In this document: positions 61,338 through 64,000 of the stretch, in pieces | How positions within the stretch are numbered: position 1 is the stretch's first letter | How the letters are laid out: each line of letters starts with the position of its first letter | From: JBBQWR01 sp038210495 | GTDB lineage: Bacteria > Planctomycetota > Planctomycetia > Pirellulales > DATAWG01 | Assembly: GCA_038210495.1 (NCBI GenBank) | Contig: JBBQWR010000006.1 | Location: forward strand, 1 to 64,000 | Direction of reading: 5' to 3' | Length of the DNA stretch: 64,000 nt | Program-made: the position numbers and the translations under genes | The notes under the pieces: generated by a model | The model's database searches: none | What the model was told of the DNA's origin: nothing | Seen by the model: only the letters and a program-made list of their open reading frames with translations

Positions 61338-61380
61338 GGGTGGCCAGGGCTGGAGGCGCCTCGCCGAAGCCCCGGTTGAG
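61338..61380 (-). repeat. dispersed repeat, family 2, short form
   Basis: On the minus strand it reads CCGGGGCTTCGGCGAGGCGC followed by CTCCAGCCCTGGCCACCCG, matching the core of copies at 4515, 36811 and 55688. It is the only copy in this orientation. Confidence 0.7.
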
Positions 61381-61427
61381 GCAGCGCGTGAATAACAAAC
61401 TAAGAAACCCGCCGCGAGCGGTCGGGA

Positions 61428-63908
61428 CTAAAAGGGCTTGACGCCGTCGAACGGTGGCAACGCTGGACCGCGCGCGTCGGCCGCTTGGTTAATCGCCGCG
61501 CCAGCATGCGACGGCCCGGCCCGATTGAGTGCGTCGATGACTTCTTGTTTGCTCACCGTGTCGCGAAGCACGATCGGCGCGTTGGGCTGTCCGGCCGGAA
61601 AAATCGCCAAGACGGGAATCGACTGACTGTGCAGCGTCTTTAGCGTCTCCGTGATTTCGTCCGAGTAATCCGTCCAATCGGCTTTGACGGGCACGACCCT
61701 ATTGCTCTCGACTACGTCGCGAACCTCGGGCGTGTCGATCGCGAAACGAAGGTTCCATTTGCAGGTCGGACACCAATTAGCGGTGAAATCGACGAGCACC
61801 GTTTTTCTTTCATCTGTCAATCGCGCCAGTTCGGCGCGGGAAAAAGGCTGCCAATCCAGCACGGCCATTCCGGGCGTCAGGATCGTAAAGGCGAAGACGC
61901 CGACCGCTGCGGCGACGCTCCCGCCTACCAGCCAAGCCAGCGTTTTACGACTGGGTTCGGCGGTAATGGGCGTGCGCCCGATCCACCAGCAACCGGCCCA
62001 TAGTCCCATCAGAAGGGCAAATGTCGGCACGACATAGTCGGGTTTGATGATCGTGAACAAATACACGACCGTCCCCAGCAGCACGAAGCCCATCAGTTGC
62101 TTGAATGTCTCCATCCACATGCCTGGTTTGGGCAGAAATCGCACCAGCTCGGGAAATGCCCCGATCAGCAAGTAGGGGGACGCCATGCCCAGGCCGATGC
62201 AGCCGAAAATCAAATAGATAATCTGAGGCGACTGATTGAGCGTGTAGCCGAATACGGCGCCGAGAAACGGCCCGCTGCACGGGGTCGCGAGCACCGTGGT
62301 AAACACCCCCTTGGCGAAGGCGCCGATGGCTCCTTCGCGCGCGGCGAGCTCCACCGATTTGCCCGAGCCGATGAAACCGGGAATTGGAATTTCCCAGACG
62401 CCCATGAAGCTCAGGGCCATCACGAACACGAGCGACGAGAGCACGACGTTAAATGTCAGTGATTGAAAGTGTTGCCCCCAGGCGAGGCCGGCGAACGCCG
62501 CGAGCGAGGCCAAAACCATGAAGACGGAGAATAAACCGAGCGAATACCAAATATTGAGCGCAAGCACATGACCGCGGCTCTTGCCTCCTTGCTCGACAAA
62601 CGACAGGATTTTGAGCCCAATCACTGGCAGCACGCAGGGCATCAAATTGAGGATCAAGCCGCCCAACAAACTGAAAGCGAGGACCATGGGCAGCGTCATC
62701 GGCAATTGTGGCGGAATACCACTGGGGGCCGATGGGAGAGTCTTTCCCGCGGACCCTGTTGTTGGCGCCTTGGGTATCGGTCCACCGCCGTCTCGCTTGT
62801 CCGCAGCCTGAACGACGAGCGAATATTGCGACTCGCGGAAGTCGACTTTCGCGGCGCCGACGGCGGACGCCTTGCCGACAATCAGTTTGGTCGAAAACTC
62901 GGTTCCCATGGGGAGATCGCAGTGCTGGTCGTTGCACGTTTGCAGGCCCAGCAATCCGGCAATCGCATATTCGCCCGGCTTGGCGCTCGCCGGAATTTCG
63001 ATCGGCACTGTCCATTGAACGGGTCGCTCGTGAACGTGCATGGTTCCGTCCGGTCCGGCCAGATCGGTCGGCGAGGCGTTAGCTTGTGGACGCCCGTAGC
63101 GGAGGCCGGCCGTGTCGGTCATCACGATCAGCGTCGGTTTGCCGACCCCGATCGCGCGAGAATCGCGATCCTCGAGGGCGTAAAAATGATAGCCATCGTT
63201 CGGCTCGGCAGTTAGCACGAGATTGGCGACGCTGCCAGCTTTAACCACGGCCGGCTCGATTGTGCCGCGCACCGTCGCATGGAGCGAGTCGGGAGCGAAT
63301 TCTTTGGTCGCCGGCCTTCGATCTTCGGTAGGCGCCTTCGCGGGCGCGGGCGCCGCCGCGACGGCCAGCTTAGCCTCGAACGCAAACGTCTTCGGCGGTA
63401 GGCAGTTCTTTTCCGTGCAGCGCTGGGCTCTGACCGTGCCTTTGATCGTCAGGGTCGCCGTATCGACGCCGGTATCGAATTCGATCGGGACCCGCCAGGA
63501 GACGACCCCACTGTGCTCTTCGAGCGGAGTATCGCCGTAAGTGTCCTTGTCGACATGCACCCGCGGGGCCGGGTCGGCGGTGAAATCGCCGGTCAGGCGG
63601 AAACCTTTCGACACCTCGGTTTTGATCGCCGTGGCGGTCAGGGGCTTCTTCTGAGTCGTTGAATAAATGTGATAGCCGGTCGGGATCTCAACGGCGACTG
63701 TGAGCTCGGCCGGCTTTTTCTCGACCGCTTTCGTGAAGCTGGCGGTAACGGTCAGGTCGCCATCATCCGCCCCGGCGAGGGTCGTAAATTGGGACAGCGC
63801 CGGCGCGTGCGATACGGCTAAGAATGCACCCACAAGGAAGGCAAGTCGGGAGACAAGCGACGCGAGTCGGGAGCAAGGAAGCGGACGCGAAGAAACGATA
63901 GCGGCCAT
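61428..63908 (-). CDS. DsbD-like thiol:disulfide interchange protein
   Basis: An 826-residue membrane protein moving reducing power from the cytoplasm to the periplasm. A signal peptide (LVSRLAFLVGAFLAVSHAPA) leads to two DsbD-alpha-like beta domains, each with a Cys pair (CTEKNCLPPK near 165, CNDQHCDLPM near 330). Then come about eight helices with the paired active cysteines (NLMPCVLPV and LATPCSGPF), and a carboxy-terminal thioredoxin domain with WCPTC (Trp712, Cys713, Cys716). Having two amino-terminal domains makes it longer than E. coli DsbD. In a genome with many c-type cytochromes, reduced heme-site cysteines are a likely use. ATG 63908 is a clear start. Confidence 0.9.
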   Translation of the reverse strand: MAAIVSSRPLPCSRLASLVSRLAFLVGAFLAVSHAPALSQFTTLAGADDGDLTVTASFTKAVEKKPAELTVAVEIPTGYHIYSTTQKKPLTATAIKTEVSKGFRLTGDFTADPAPRVHVDKDTYGDTPLEEHSGVVSWRVPIEFDTGVDTATLTIKGTVRAQRCTEKNCLPPKTFAFEAKLAVAAAPAPAKAPTEDRRPATKEFAPDSLHATVRGTIEPAVVKAGSVANLVLTAEPNDGYHFYALEDRDSRAIGVGKPTLIVMTDTAGLRYGRPQANASPTDLAGPDGTMHVHERPVQWTVPIEIPASAKPGEYAIAGLLGLQTCNDQHCDLPMGTEFSTKLIVGKASAVGAAKVDFRESQYSLVVQAADKRDGGGPIPKAPTTGSAGKTLPSAPSGIPPQLPMTLPMVLAFSLLGGLILNLMPCVLPVIGLKILSFVEQGGKSRGHVLALNIWYSLGLFSVFMVLASLAAFAGLAWGQHFQSLTFNVVLSSLVFVMALSFMGVWEIPIPGFIGSGKSVELAAREGAIGAFAKGVFTTVLATPCSGPFLGAVFGYTLNQSPQIIYLIFGCIGLGMASPYLLIGAFPELVRFLPKPGMWMETFKQLMGFVLLGTVVYLFTIIKPDYVVPTFALLMGLWAGCWWIGRTPITAEPSRKTLAWLVGGSVAAAVGVFAFTILTPGMAVLDWQPFSRAELARLTDERKTVLVDFTANWCPTCKWNLRFAIDTPEVRDVVESNRVVPVKADWTDYSDEITETLKTLHSQSIPVLAIFPAGQPNAPIVLRDTVSKQEVIDALNRAGPSHAGAAINQAADARGPALPPFDGVKPF

Positions 63909-64000
63909 TGGTCATGGCTCCGATATACTTTGAAAACAGTGATCCCAGCGCGCGAAGATGAGTGCAACAACCGGACTCGCTCCTCACCGAAAAACACACA

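Overview
The window reads as about 64 kb of a GC-rich chromosome of a planctomycete (Planctomycetota, probably Pirellulales-like). The evidence for this is a PEP-CTERM exosortase substrate, a giant FG-GAP protein with the planctomycete-type LECRRLL amino-terminal motif, a Ser/Thr kinase with the characteristic planctomycete amino-terminal extension next to an ECF sigma factor, exported HEAT-repeat proteins beside a Tat-exported Gfo/Idh oxidoreductase, and many short palindromic intergenic repeats. I see no rRNA, tRNA, CRISPR array or intact insertion sequence. Taxonomy is inferred from gene content only.

Layout. 1-2.6 kb is gene-poor and decayed: a frameshifted PIN-domain gene, a possible transposase scrap, a small conserved gene, and a promoter-to-terminator unit without an ORF that may encode a structured RNA. 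2.6-8.5 kb holds a PfkB sugar kinase, peptide deformylase, a secreted oxidoreductase and two HEAT-repeat proteins. 8.7-14.1 kb is a minus-strand ABC-transporter operon whose large exported component is split by a frameshift. 14.2-22.5 kb has a CHASE3-PAS-GAF hybrid histidine kinase followed by the nitrogen-control set glnD, PII and amt. 23.6-36.8 kb is a plus-strand signalling island: ECF sigma factor, a 2118-residue beta-propeller surface protein, a membrane Ser/Thr kinase and an exported TPR-CHAT (caspase-like) protein. 37.2 kb is a PEP-CTERM protein behind a promoter with a perfect palindrome over its -35 region.

38.4-51.8 kb is the most unusual part: a co-directional minus-strand run encoding, in transcription order, a heme-b-type membrane protein, a decaheme cytochrome c, a fused NuoE-NuoF flavoprotein, an 838-residue iron-sulfur protein carrying two cyclic-nucleotide-binding domains, two pentaheme cytochromes, a metallo-beta-lactamase-fold hydrolase and an FHA-GAF class III nucleotide cyclase. 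I infer a module moving electrons between NAD(H) and periplasmic multiheme cytochromes, possibly gated by a cyclic nucleotide made and removed by its own last two genes. 52-64 kb returns to housekeeping and sensory genes: a TrhO-RluA fusion acting on RNA, a Cys/His-rich exported protein, hisA, an EF-G2-type GTPase, an FHA-GAF-PAS hybrid kinase, a DUF983 membrane protein and a DsbD-like thiol-disulfide protein.

Dispersed short repeats (four families) sit in many intergenic gaps. Function calls rest on motifs read by eye; no database search was possible.
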